Shown: one piece after another, positions 1 through 6,791 of the stretch
How the letters are laid out: each line of letters opens with the position of its first letter
Numbering within the stretch: the first letter of the stretch is position 1
Assembly (NCBI GenBank): GCA_937910975.1
Contig: CALEMZ010000403.1
Location: 1 to 16,176, forward strand
Length of the DNA stretch: 16,176 nt
From: an uncultured Pseudorhodobacter sp.
GTDB taxonomy: Bacteria > Pseudomonadota > Alphaproteobacteria > Rhodobacterales > Rhodobacteraceae
Direction: 5' to 3'
Made by a program: the position numbers and the translations under genes
Notes under the pieces: model-generated
The model's database searches: none
Told to the model about the DNA's origin: nothing
Seen by the model: only the letters and a program-made list of their open reading frames with translations

Positions 1-521
1 CGCCCGAGCGCGTGGTGCTGCTGATTGATGAAATCGACAAAGCCGATATCGAATTTCCCAACGATCTGTTGCAGGAACTGGATCGGATGGAGTTTTTCGT
101 TTATGAAACCGGCGAAGTGGTTCAGGCGCGGCAGCGCCCCATTGTGATCATCACCTCCAACAATGAAAAGGAATTGCCAGACGCATTCTTGCGCCGCTGT
201 TTCTTTCACTTCATCCGGTTTCCTGATCCGGCCACCCTGCGCCAGATTGTCGAGGTGCATTTTCCGGGAATCAAAGAGGCGTTGTTGACCACTGCGCTGA
301 CCCAGTTTTATGAACTGCGCGAGATGCCGGGGCTGAAGAAGAAGCCTTCGACCAGCGAGGTACTTGATTGGCTCAAGCTGCTATTGGCCGAAGATCTGAC
401 GCCAGAGGATTTGGCGCGCGACAAAGTTTCTCTGCCACGCCTCCATGGGGCGTTGTTGAAAAACGAACAAGATGTGCATTTATTTGAACGTTTGGCCTTC
501 ATGGCGCGGGGGCAGCGCTGA
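1..521 (+). CDS. MoxR-type AAA+ ATPase, 3' part
   Basis: The reading frame is already open at the left window edge (Pro-Glu-Arg precede the first possible GTG at 12), so the gene starts outside and only about 172 C-terminal residues are present. Visible are the Walker B segment VVLLIDEIDKAD, the sensor-1 stretch IITSNNEKELPDAFLRRC with the paired arginines typical of MoxR arginine fingers, and a helical C-terminal lid. The Walker A half is missing because of the window edge, not through decay. MoxR ATPases are thought to act as chaperones that remodel or insert metal cofactors in partner proteins together with VWA-domain proteins. A CoxE-like VWA gene lies 2.4 kb downstream on the same strand and is the probable partner. 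The family call is firm; the client is unknown. Confidence 0.88.
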   Translation, partial: PERVVLLIDEIDKADIEFPNDLLQELDRMEFFVYETGEVVQARQRPIVIITSNNEKELPDAFLRRCFFHFIRFPDPATLRQIVEVHFPGIKEALLTTALTQFYELREMPGLKKKPSTSEVLDWLKLLLAEDLTPEDLARDKVSLPRLHGALLKNEQDVHLFERLAFMARGQR

Positions 522-879
522 ACCATTGCCACCACATCCCGTGGCCTTCGCCTGCCCTGCCACAGTTGAGATCCAGTTTTAATTACGTCCCATAACCTTT
601 TCTATTTGGGCGAAGAATCAGGACTTGATTGTGGCGCACACGCCCCTTTGCTACCCCAATTACGCCATACGCCAGTCACGCAATCATCACCCCCTGAAAC
701 AACCTGAAATATATCGCGAGCAAAACCGGATAAATCTGGCGTATCCCGTCATTCGCCCCCCAGCCATAGAATCCATTTGCGCCCCATCAATTCCCCATGA
801 TTGACACAAGCAGGCCCCGAAACGGACACTCCTACCTTGTTCTGTGAACCCTGAGCAGAACAACAAAAGCGGAAGCGTC
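522..879 (+). other. Intergenic region, ATPase to GNAT gene
   Basis: This 358-bp stretch is more AT-rich than its flanks and I see no convincing gene on either strand. Just after the ATPase stop, GTGGC (541-545) pairs with GCCAC (559-563) and is followed by TTTT at 577-580, which would make at best a weak terminator. At 609-644, GGGCG and CGCCC enclose a small TGTG-GCG-CACA hairpin of unknown meaning. A consensus -35 box sits at 801 (separate entry). Confidence 0.4.
801..830 (+). promoter_or_regulatory. Possible sigma-70 promoter before GNAT gene
   Basis: A perfect TTGACA (801-806) is followed after 18 bp by GACACT (825-830), which matches only three of six -10 consensus bases. It lies 50 bp ahead of the likely GNAT start at 880 and would serve the GNAT/DUF2927 operon. 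The -35 box is good, the -10 box poor, so this is a weak call. Confidence 0.3.
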
Positions 880-1335
880 ATGACCCAAAACGATATCTTG
901 ACAACCAGACCTCTGGTGCCCGGTGATTTTGACGCGTGGCTACCGCTTTGGGGCCAATATCTGGCAAAAAACCATACAAAGATGCGCTGGACGGACCGTA
1001 CCGCACTGTTTCGCAAGCTTGCGCGTCGGGAAGACAATGCCGGGGCGATGGTGGTGGAATGTGATGGCACCATGGTTGGCATTGCACATTTCCAAACCCA
1101 TACCGCACCCTTTGCCTTTGAAAATGCTTACCTAATTCGGGATATCTATGTGACGCCTGAGGCTCAGGCCAAACGGGCTGGCGCGCAGTTGGTGCGTGCT
1201 CTCTATCATGCGGCGCATCAGGTTGGCGCGCCCGCAGCCTATTGGATAGCCGCAGAAAACACTTATCGCAGCCGCGATAAGCAGCATATACCCGCTATCG
1301 TATCCCCGTTCCTCCACTTCAGAAAGGCCGCCTAA
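880..1335 (+). CDS. GNAT-family N-acetyltransferase
   Basis: This encodes a 151-residue protein of the acetyl-CoA-dependent GNAT fold. The ATG at 880 is preferred over the in-frame GTG at 844 because GGAAG stands 4 nt upstream and the encoded MTQNDILTTRPLVPGDFDAW matches the usual first beta strand of the family. Residues 84-106 (YLIRDIYVTPEAQAKRAGA, then QLV) form beta4 and the pyrophosphate-binding loop in a degenerate Q/R-x-x-G-x-A form. The C-terminus (NTYRSRD to PFLHF) aligns by length with the usual N..AR.LYD....PF..Y ending, but the LYD with its tyrosine is replaced by KQH. The stop is 1 nt before the DUF2927 start, so the two genes are probably cotranscribed. The acceptor is unknown. 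Confidence 0.85.
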   Translation: MTQNDILTTRPLVPGDFDAWLPLWGQYLAKNHTKMRWTDRTALFRKLARREDNAGAMVVECDGTMVGIAHFQTHTAPFAFENAYLIRDIYVTPEAQAKRAGAQLVRALYHAAHQVGAPAAYWIAAENTYRSRDKQHIPAIVSPFLHFRKAA

Positions 1336-1336
1336 T

Positions 1337-2713
1337 ATGCGCCTGGCCTCGCTTTTGGCGATCTGTGTTCTGACGGCTTGTACTCCAAGCCCCGGCGCAG
1401 AAGTTTCGATGAATCAATCCAAAGCCTCGACCCCGACCAGCATCAAGCTACCAGCCGCGATGAGCCGCTTTGGCCTAACGGCCGCAGCGGGCCCGCAGCG
1501 TAGCAATGCCGAGATTGGCCGTGATTTTCTAGAACTGTCATTCAAAATGGAAAGCGGGCGCAATTTGCCGATCCTAACCCGCTTTGAAGGTCCGATTACC
1601 GTGCGCACGTCTGGGGCTGTGCCACCGAGTGCGGCCACAGATTTATCGCGCCTGCTGCAACGATTCCGCAATGAGGCGGGGTTGAATATTCGCGAGGTGG
1701 CCGATGGTCCGGCCTCGATCAATATCGAATTTGTGCCGCGCAATGCAATCAAAGCAACCTATGCAAACGTGGCCTGTTTTGTGGTCCCGCGCGTGGCAAG
1801 CTGGGCTGAATTCCGTGCAGGGCGCAACAATGGCACGCTGGACTGGGCCAGCCTGCAACAGCGCGACCGCGTTTCAGTGTTCATCCCGGCGGACATTTCG
1901 GCCCAAGAGGTGCGCGACTGCTTGCACGAGGAAACCGCGCAGGCCATGGGACCGCTGAATGACCTGTTCCGACTTACCGATTCTGTGTTTAACGACGACA
2001 ACTTCAACACCTCGCTCACCGGATTTGATATGATGATCCTGCGCACTTATTACGCGCCGGAACTGCGATCAGGCATGACGCAAGAGCAGGTTGCGGCGAG
2101 GCTTCCGGGCATTTTGGCGCGAATCAATCCAAATGGAAACCGCACGGGATCAGGTGCGCCGACACCGACACCACGTTATTGGATCAACGCAATTGAAACC
2201 GCTCTCGGCGCGAATGGTAATAGCACCCAGCGAGAATTTGCGGCCCGTCAAGCCGTGGCGACCGCATATGCGCAGGGCTGGACCGGGGGTCGGCTGGCAT
2301 TCAGCTATTTTGCTCTTGGACGACGGACATTGGCAAGCGACCCCGCTACTGCGATTGCGGCCTTTAACGAGGCCGGGCGAATCTATCGCAGCCTTCCGGG
2401 GGGCGCCATTCATGCAGCCCATGTCGATATGCAACTGGCCGCCTATGCGCTGGCACGCGGCGATGCCGATAATGCGCTGGCGCTAGCCAATCGCACCATG
2501 CCCGTAGTCGCCGCTGCCGAAAACGCAGCATTGATGGCAGCCTTGATGCTAGTCAAGGCTGAGGCATTGGCCATGAAAGGGCTGAACAAAGAGGCCGCGG
2601 CCGTTCGCATAGACAGTCGCGGCTGGGCGCGTTATGGCTTTGGCTCGGATGCGCAAGTAAGAGCAAGGACTGCAGAGATCTCGGCCCTTGCACTGCGTGG
2701 AAACAAAAGCTGA
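1337..2713 (+). CDS. DUF2927 domain lipoprotein
   Basis: This 458-residue predicted lipoprotein has a short hydrophobic signal ending in the lipobox L-T-A-C (Cys15), so it is probably anchored at the periplasmic membrane face. Residues about 55-255 match the DUF2927 family I know from Rhodobacteraceae, including RDFLELSFKMESG, LTRFEGPITVR, CFVVPRVASWAEFRAG, the RDCLHEETAQAMGPLND segment and SVFNDDNF. The C-terminal third (about 290-450) is rich in Ala and Leu helices in a TPR-like pattern. AGAAAGG ends 9 nt before the ATG, and the gene begins 1 nt after the GNAT stop. The HEE within a conserved block recalls zincin metallopeptidases, but that is only a resemblance. The biochemical function is unknown. 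Confidence 0.85.
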   Translation: MRLASLLAICVLTACTPSPGAEVSMNQSKASTPTSIKLPAAMSRFGLTAAAGPQRSNAEIGRDFLELSFKMESGRNLPILTRFEGPITVRTSGAVPPSAATDLSRLLQRFRNEAGLNIREVADGPASINIEFVPRNAIKATYANVACFVVPRVASWAEFRAGRNNGTLDWASLQQRDRVSVFIPADISAQEVRDCLHEETAQAMGPLNDLFRLTDSVFNDDNFNTSLTGFDMMILRTYYAPELRSGMTQEQVAARLPGILARINPNGNRTGSGAPTPTPRYWINAIETALGANGNSTQREFAARQAVATAYAQGWTGGRLAFSYFALGRRTLASDPATAIAAFNEAGRIYRSLPGGAIHAAHVDMQLAAYALARGDADNALALANRTMPVVAAAENAALMAALMLVKAEALAMKGLNKEAAAVRIDSRGWARYGFGSDAQVRARTAEISALALRGNKS

Positions 2714-2751
2714 CGGTCAGGCCCTCGCCAACCCGTCACGGGGGCAAAAAC

Positions 2752-2916
2752 ATGATCGTACTAGGTGGGCTGTTGCTGGGCGCTATAACAGGGGCCAGCA
2801 TCGCGTATAAGCGCAATGGCAAGGTGTTGGACATTTTGCATTATGCAGCAGGCTTTGGCATCGCGTTCTGCCTTGTCGGCCTGTTTGCGACGATAATCAT
2901 AGATCGCATGTACTAG
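2752..2916 (+). CDS. Small membrane protein, 54 residues
   Basis: A short open frame (MIVLGGLLLGAITGASIAYK at the N-terminus, ending IIIDRMY) encodes two hydrophobic segments, about residues 2-18 and 32-50. They are joined by a polar linker with Lys/Arg-rich residues, as in a small two-helix inner-membrane protein. GGGGG ends 7 nt before the ATG and can serve as ribosome binding site. The stop lies 4 nt before the VWA gene start, which supports translational coupling. A 6-bp inverted repeat (TGACGG 2711-2716, CCGTCA 2733-2738) lies between the DUF2927 stop and this start. I do not recognise a named family. The hydrophobic pattern and tight packing argue that it is real. Confidence 0.7.
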   Translation: MIVLGGLLLGAITGASIAYKRNGKVLDILHYAAGFGIAFCLVGLFATIIIDRMY

Positions 2917-2920
2917 GGCG

Positions 2921-4105
2921 ATGTTCCTTCCCTTCTTCGACACATTGCGCAAGCATGGCGTGCCGGTGAGCCTTCGGGAATTTCTGTCATTTCTTGAAGG
3001 TATGATGGCAGGGCTTGCGACCTATGATGTCGATAGCTTCTACTACCTCGCGCGCACAGCGATGGTTAAGGATGAGCGGCATCTGGACCGCTTTGACCAT
3101 GCTTTTGCCGAAAGTTTCAAAGGGATAGAGACGGTTACACCCGAGGCGGTGCTTGAGGCGCTGGACTTGCCAGAAGAATGGCTGCGCAAGCTGGCCGAAA
3201 AGCATCTGTCCGAGGAAGAGCGCGCGGCGGTGGAAGCCTTGGGCGGTTTCGACAAGCTGATGGAAACGCTCAAGCAGCGGTTGGAAGAGCAAAAAGGCCG
3301 GCATCAGGGCGGCAGCAAATGGGTCGGTACGGCCGGAACCTCACCCTTTGGGGCCTATGGCTACAACCCCGAAGGCGTACGCATCGGCCAGAAAGAAGGC
3401 CGCCATGGCCGCGCCGTAAAAGTTTGGGACAAGCGCGAGTTTCGTAACCTCGATGACACGGTGGAGCTGGGCACCCGCAACATCAAGGTCGCTTTGAAAC
3501 GGCTGCGCAAGTGGGCCCGCGACGGCGCAGCAGAGGAGCTGGACCTCGACGGCACCATCCGCGCCACCGCCGAGCATGGCTATCTGGACGTGCAAACACG
3601 GCCAGAGCGGCGCAATGCCGTGAAGGTGCTGTTGTTCCTCGATGTCGGCGGCTCAATGGACCCCTATGTGAAAGTGGTGGAGGAGTTGTTTTCCGCCGCG
3701 CGCTCTGAGTTCCGGCATCTGGAGCATTTTTACTTCCACAACTGCATTTATGAAGGTGTTTGGCGCGACAATCGTAGGCGTTGGGATGCTCAAACCCCGA
3801 CATGGGAGCTGTTGCGCACCTATGGCCCGGATTGGAAATGCATTTTCGTGGGCGATGCCAGCATGAGCCCCTATGAGATCTTGCACCCCGGCGGGGCCAA
3901 TGAGCATTGGAACCAAGAAGCCGGGCAAGTGTGGTTGGCGCGGCTCTGCCAAAAATGGTCGTCTCATCTATGGATCAACCCGACGCCAGAACGGTTTTGG
4001 CCTCATAGCCACTCGATCCGCCTGATCCAGGGGATCCTCGGCAACCGGATGGTGCCGATGACGCTGGAAGGAATCACTCGCGGCACAAAGGAACTGAGCC
4101 GATGA
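2921..4105 (+). CDS. CoxE-like VWA domain protein
   Basis: This 394-residue cytoplasmic protein is of the VWA/CoxE type that works with MoxR AAA+ ATPases. The N-terminus MFLPFFDTLRKHGVPVSLRE is typical for the family. A charged helical middle (about 80-130) leads to the conserved Gly-rich GTSPFGAYGYNPEGVRIG block (139-156). The VWA domain begins near residue 233 with the metal-ion-dependent adhesion site D-V-G-G-S (241-245) and ends with the usual LARLCQKW and HSIRLIQGILGNRMVPMT segments. In known systems the ATPase and VWA protein together load or activate a client enzyme; no metalloenzyme client is seen here. Its stop overlaps the next start (ATGA), which supports an operon. Confidence 0.9.
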   Translation: MFLPFFDTLRKHGVPVSLREFLSFLEGMMAGLATYDVDSFYYLARTAMVKDERHLDRFDHAFAESFKGIETVTPEAVLEALDLPEEWLRKLAEKHLSEEERAAVEALGGFDKLMETLKQRLEEQKGRHQGGSKWVGTAGTSPFGAYGYNPEGVRIGQKEGRHGRAVKVWDKREFRNLDDTVELGTRNIKVALKRLRKWARDGAAEELDLDGTIRATAEHGYLDVQTRPERRNAVKVLLFLDVGGSMDPYVKVVEELFSAARSEFRHLEHFYFHNCIYEGVWRDNRRRWDAQTPTWELLRTYGPDWKCIFVGDASMSPYEILHPGGANEHWNQEAGQVWLARLCQKWSSHLWINPTPERFWPHSHSIRLIQGILGNRMVPMTLEGITRGTKELSR

Positions 4106-4419
4106 AGCGCAAGTTCTTGCTGGTTGGATTTGCCCTTGCTGCGGTTCTGACCGCGTTTTTTATCGTCCGGGCGGTGATGTTCATGATTTTCTGGATGGAC
4201 CCGGAACGGGGGATGCATCCGGTCGAGCCATGGATGACACCGCGCTATATTGCCCGCGTCTATGATATTCCGCGCGAAGCGTTGCAGGGCATTTTGGCAC
4301 TGGCACCGGGGGAAACCCCGCGTGTTCCGCTGGAAAAACTAGCCGCGCAGCGCGGCATTGGCGTTGAAGTCTTGCTCGAAGAAATTCAGGCCCTTATTGA
4401 CGCGCAGCCGCCGCAATGA
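4102..4419 (+). CDS. Membrane-anchored hypothetical protein
   Basis: This 105-residue protein has one N-terminal transmembrane segment (about residues 5-31) preceded by MKRK, so the N-terminus is probably cytoplasmic. A soluble part follows (PWMTPRYIARVYDIPREALQ and onwards) that reads as a small helical domain and resembles a helix-turn-helix-like or LysM-like fold only in general composition. It overlaps the VWA gene and the DedA gene by 4 nt each (ATGA), so it is almost certainly translated with them. I do not recognise a named family. An accessory role for the ATPase/VWA pair or the DedA protein is inferred only from position. Confidence 0.8.
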   Translation: MKRKFLLVGFALAAVLTAFFIVRAVMFMIFWMDPERGMHPVEPWMTPRYIARVYDIPREALQGILALAPGETPRVPLEKLAAQRGIGVEVLLEEIQALIDAQPPQ

Positions 4420-5012
4420 CCGATACCCTCCTTCTTCTCGTCTCAGACTATGGGTTGCTGGTGATTACATTGGCAACCTTGCTGTCATGCTTTGCCCTGC
4501 CGATGCCCTCATCGCTGATGATGATGGCAGGCGGGGCTTTTTCGGCCTCGGGCGATCTGGTGCTTTGGCAGGTCTGCGTGGCGGCTTTTTGCGGGGCGGT
4601 TGCCGGTGATCAGATCGGGTATTTGATGGCGCGGCATTGGGGCGGCGACAGGCTGTGGGCGCGGCTGCGCGGGCGCAAAGCCTCCGCCCGCTTGCTGGAG
4701 CAAGCAGAGAGCCTGTTGCACAAGCGCGGCGGTTGGGCGGTGTATTTGACACGCTGGCTGTTTAGCCCTCTGGGGCCTTATGTGAACCTGATCGCGGGGG
4801 CGACGCGGATGTCATGGCCGCGGTTCGCGCTGGCCGATCTTCTGGGAGAGGTGACCTGGGTCACAATTTACGTCACGCTTGGCTATGCTTTTGGCAGCCA
4901 GATTGAGGAACTCTCCGATACGTTGGGCAATGTGATCGGCGCGCTGACAGCGGGGATGATCACCTTTCTTTTGGGCCGCGCGCTTTGGGCGCAACGCCGT
5001 GTGGCGCGGTGA
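4416..5012 (+). CDS. DedA-family (VTT domain) membrane protein
   Basis: This 198-residue inner-membrane protein has the DedA/SNARE-associated (VTT) signature. It has several hydrophobic helices, the GAVAGDQIGYLMARHWGG motif, and the hallmark re-entrant segment TRWLFSPLGPYVNLIAGATR followed by LLGEVTWVTIYVTLGYAFG. DedA proteins are proposed to be lipid (undecaprenyl phosphate or phospholipid) flippases or proton-coupled transporters needed for envelope integrity. The length fits the family. The start overlaps the previous stop (ATGA). No regulator or substrate clue is visible nearby. Confidence 0.9.
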   Translation: MTDTLLLLVSDYGLLVITLATLLSCFALPMPSSLMMMAGGAFSASGDLVLWQVCVAAFCGAVAGDQIGYLMARHWGGDRLWARLRGRKASARLLEQAESLLHKRGGWAVYLTRWLFSPLGPYVNLIAGATRMSWPRFALADLLGEVTWVTIYVTLGYAFGSQIEELSDTLGNVIGALTAGMITFLLGRALWAQRRVAR

Positions 5013-5082
5013 TGGGGGTGCGCGTATCGGATTCTAAGGGCTGGGGCTTTTCGCCCGCCTCAACCCGCCCCATATTAGGCCC

Positions 5083-5766
5083 ATGACCAGCCTTCTCCCC
5101 TTCATCCTGCCCCTTGTGATGGCCTATGTTATGTACCGTTTTTCCGCGTGGCAGACGGGCAAACATCTTGACCAAGCTTCCAAACCTCTGCGCGATCCGG
5201 GGCTGGAGGCAGCGATGGCACGGATGGCCGAGGCGCTGGAGGTGCCGCGTATTGAGGTGCATGTTTATGACGTGGAGCCAGTGAACGGGCTGGCTGCCCC
5301 CGATGGCCGGATATTCCTGACGCGCGGCTTTATAGATCGGTATCGGCAAGGGATCGTCAGCGCGGATGAGATTGCCTCTGTCGTGGCGCATGAGTTGGGC
5401 CATGTCGCACTGGGACATACCAAGCGGCGCATGATTGATGTGACCGGGCAGCATGCTGTCTCCATGCTCGCCGCGACGCTGCTCAGCCGCTTCATTCCGG
5501 TGATCGGCGTGTTTATTGCTTCATATCTCACAAAGATCCTGGGCGCAGGCTTGTCGCGCAAGGATGAGAATGAGGCCGATGCCTATGCCAGCGCCTTGTT
5601 GGTAAAAGCCGGAATCGGCACCGGACCACAAAAGAGCCTTTTCACCAAGCTGGACCGTTTGACGGGGGCGAAAGGCAACGAAGTGCCGCAATGGCTGCGC
5701 AGCCACCCCAAAACCGCCGAGCGGATCGCGGCGATTGAAGCGCGGGACGCACGCTGGCGGAAGTAG
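5083..5766 (+). CDS. M48-family zinc metalloprotease
   Basis: This 227-residue protein has an N-terminal hydrophobic segment (about 3-20) and a zinc protease domain. Zinc ligands are in VVAHELGHVALGH (His103, Glu104, His107), and the third ligand is Glu162 in the E-x-x-A-D motif (ENEAD). A second hydrophobic stretch (about 125-150) lies between them, as in HtpX/Oma1/BepA-like proteases. M48 enzymes degrade misfolded membrane or periplasmic proteins. The start is set by the ATG at 5083, 70 bp after the DedA stop and without a strong ribosome binding site, so this gene may have its own promoter. The exact subfamily is uncertain. Confidence 0.92.
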   Translation: MTSLLPFILPLVMAYVMYRFSAWQTGKHLDQASKPLRDPGLEAAMARMAEALEVPRIEVHVYDVEPVNGLAAPDGRIFLTRGFIDRYRQGIVSADEIASVVAHELGHVALGHTKRRMIDVTGQHAVSMLAATLLSRFIPVIGVFIASYLTKILGAGLSRKDENEADAYASALLVKAGIGTGPQKSLFTKLDRLTGAKGNEVPQWLRSHPKTAERIAAIEARDARWRK

Positions 5767-5772
5767 GTACGA

Positions 5773-5968
5773 TCAGGCGTTGTGCAGAGCGCCCCAAGCC
5801 CTCGGATCGGCAACAGGCATAAAGTCTTTGAGGCACATATTTTTAAAAGCGGCGGCCGAACACTGGGTACGCGGGCCCGCAATCTTTCAAGGCAATGTGC
5901 CGCGCGGGGCCAAGAAAGAGATTCCCCTCGCCTCCTTCTGCCAAGTCAGTCACAATTTCGTGTTTCAT
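5773..5968 (-). other. Possible small gene or decayed gene fragment
   Basis: Between the M48 stop and the GntR start the minus strand reads like coding sequence in two frames. One frame opens with ATG at 5968 after a GAAGGG box 8 nt upstream and runs 41 codons (MKHEIVTDLAEGGEGNLFLG and on) to TAA at 5843. A second frame, from about 5949 to TGA at 5773, reads protein-like (for example SAAAFKNMCLKDFMPVADPR, then AWGALHNA) but has one internal TGA where TGG would give Trp. Together they may be one small gene broken by a frameshift and a nonsense change, or the 41-residue ORF alone may be real. I recognise no family. The rest of the 5767-6047 region holds a GCGGGCCCGC palindrome (5871-5880) and a 7-bp inverted repeat (5832-5838 / 5895-5901). 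Confidence 0.3.
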
Positions 5969-6047
5969 CCTGTTAGCCCTTCATTTCATTTGATAACGCT
6001 GCACTGATCATAATGGGTTCCGAGAATTAGTATTTTGTTGGTGGTGT

Positions 6048-6791
6048 ATGGGGAATGAAGCCAAAATCGGGTCCGCAGTTGATCTGCTGAGCCGCTATAT
6101 TCTGAACGGAACGCTTTTGCCGTTACAACCTTTGCGCATTACCACCCTTTCTGCGCGCTATGGGCTAAGTGCGGCACCACTGCGCGAGGCTTTGTCGCGG
6201 TTGGAAAAGAAAAAACTGGTGATCGCCACGGCCAATCGGGGATGGCAGGTTGCCCCGGTGTCTCTGGCTGAATTCAGGGATCTGCAAATCGCGCGCCTCG
6301 CGTTGGAGGCGGCCTTGTTGGACGATTCATTGGCGAGCGGAGGGGTGGAGTGGGAGCCCGAACTGGTGGCCGCTCATTACCGGCTGGCGCAGGCCGTACC
6401 CCCAAGGGGAGAGGCGGATACGCTGGCCTATCGCCAAACATGGATAGCCATGCATGACAGCTTTCATATCGCTTTGCTGGCTGGGGCGCGATCTAACTGG
6501 TTGAAACGGTTCTATGCAAAGCTTCTGGCGCAGCTGCAGCGGCACCACCTGGCCGTGCTAATGCAGCCGTTGACAGATGATACGCAAGTGATGTTGGATC
6601 AGGCCTTCTGTGTGCCGCCCCATACTGAATTGATGATCGCGGTGCTCGACCGCGATGCGCAGGCTGCGACCGCCGCTCTTCAGGCGCATAGCGAGACGGC
6701 GCTTGAGATATTTTACAAGGTTCTGGGGGATGGATCCGCTGGAATTGGGGCCGGCGTTGAGGCCCGAAACGAGGAAGGACAAAAGGCATGA
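6048..6791 (+). CDS. GntR-family regulator, FCD (FadR) type
   Basis: This encodes a 247-residue regulator. The N-terminal winged helix-turn-helix (about residues 8-70) includes LSARYGLSAAPLREALSRLE, the classical GntR recognition region. The C-terminal all-helical FCD ligand domain (about 75-225) has probable metal/ligand residues Asp137 and His140 (HDSFH), His192 (PPHTEL) and His214 (LQAHSE). FCD regulators usually respond to a carboxylic acid or amino acid and repress a neighbouring catabolic gene. Its stop overlaps the start of the PLP enzyme by 4 nt, so it probably controls that gene and itself. No clear inverted-repeat operator was found upstream, apart from a short TGATCA palindrome at 6005-6010. 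Confidence 0.9.
   Translation: MGNEAKIGSAVDLLSRYILNGTLLPLQPLRITTLSARYGLSAAPLREALSRLEKKKLVIATANRGWQVAPVSLAEFRDLQIARLALEAALLDDSLASGGVEWEPELVAAHYRLAQAVPPRGEADTLAYRQTWIAMHDSFHIALLAGARSNWLKRFYAKLLAQLQRHHLAVLMQPLTDDTQVMLDQAFCVPPHTELMIAVLDRDAQAATAALQAHSETALEIFYKVLGDGSAGIGAGVEARNEEGQKA

Noticed and set aside
5013..5082. Terminator between DedA and M48 genes
   Set aside because: GGGGC/GCCCC arms can pair around 5045-5070, but the T-run lies in the loop and not after the stem.
5832..5901. Structured RNA framed by the inverted repeat GGCACAT / ATGTGCC
   Set aside because: Seven base pairs over a 56-nt gap with no further matching pairs is easily chance, and the segment overlaps the possible minus-strand coding remnant.
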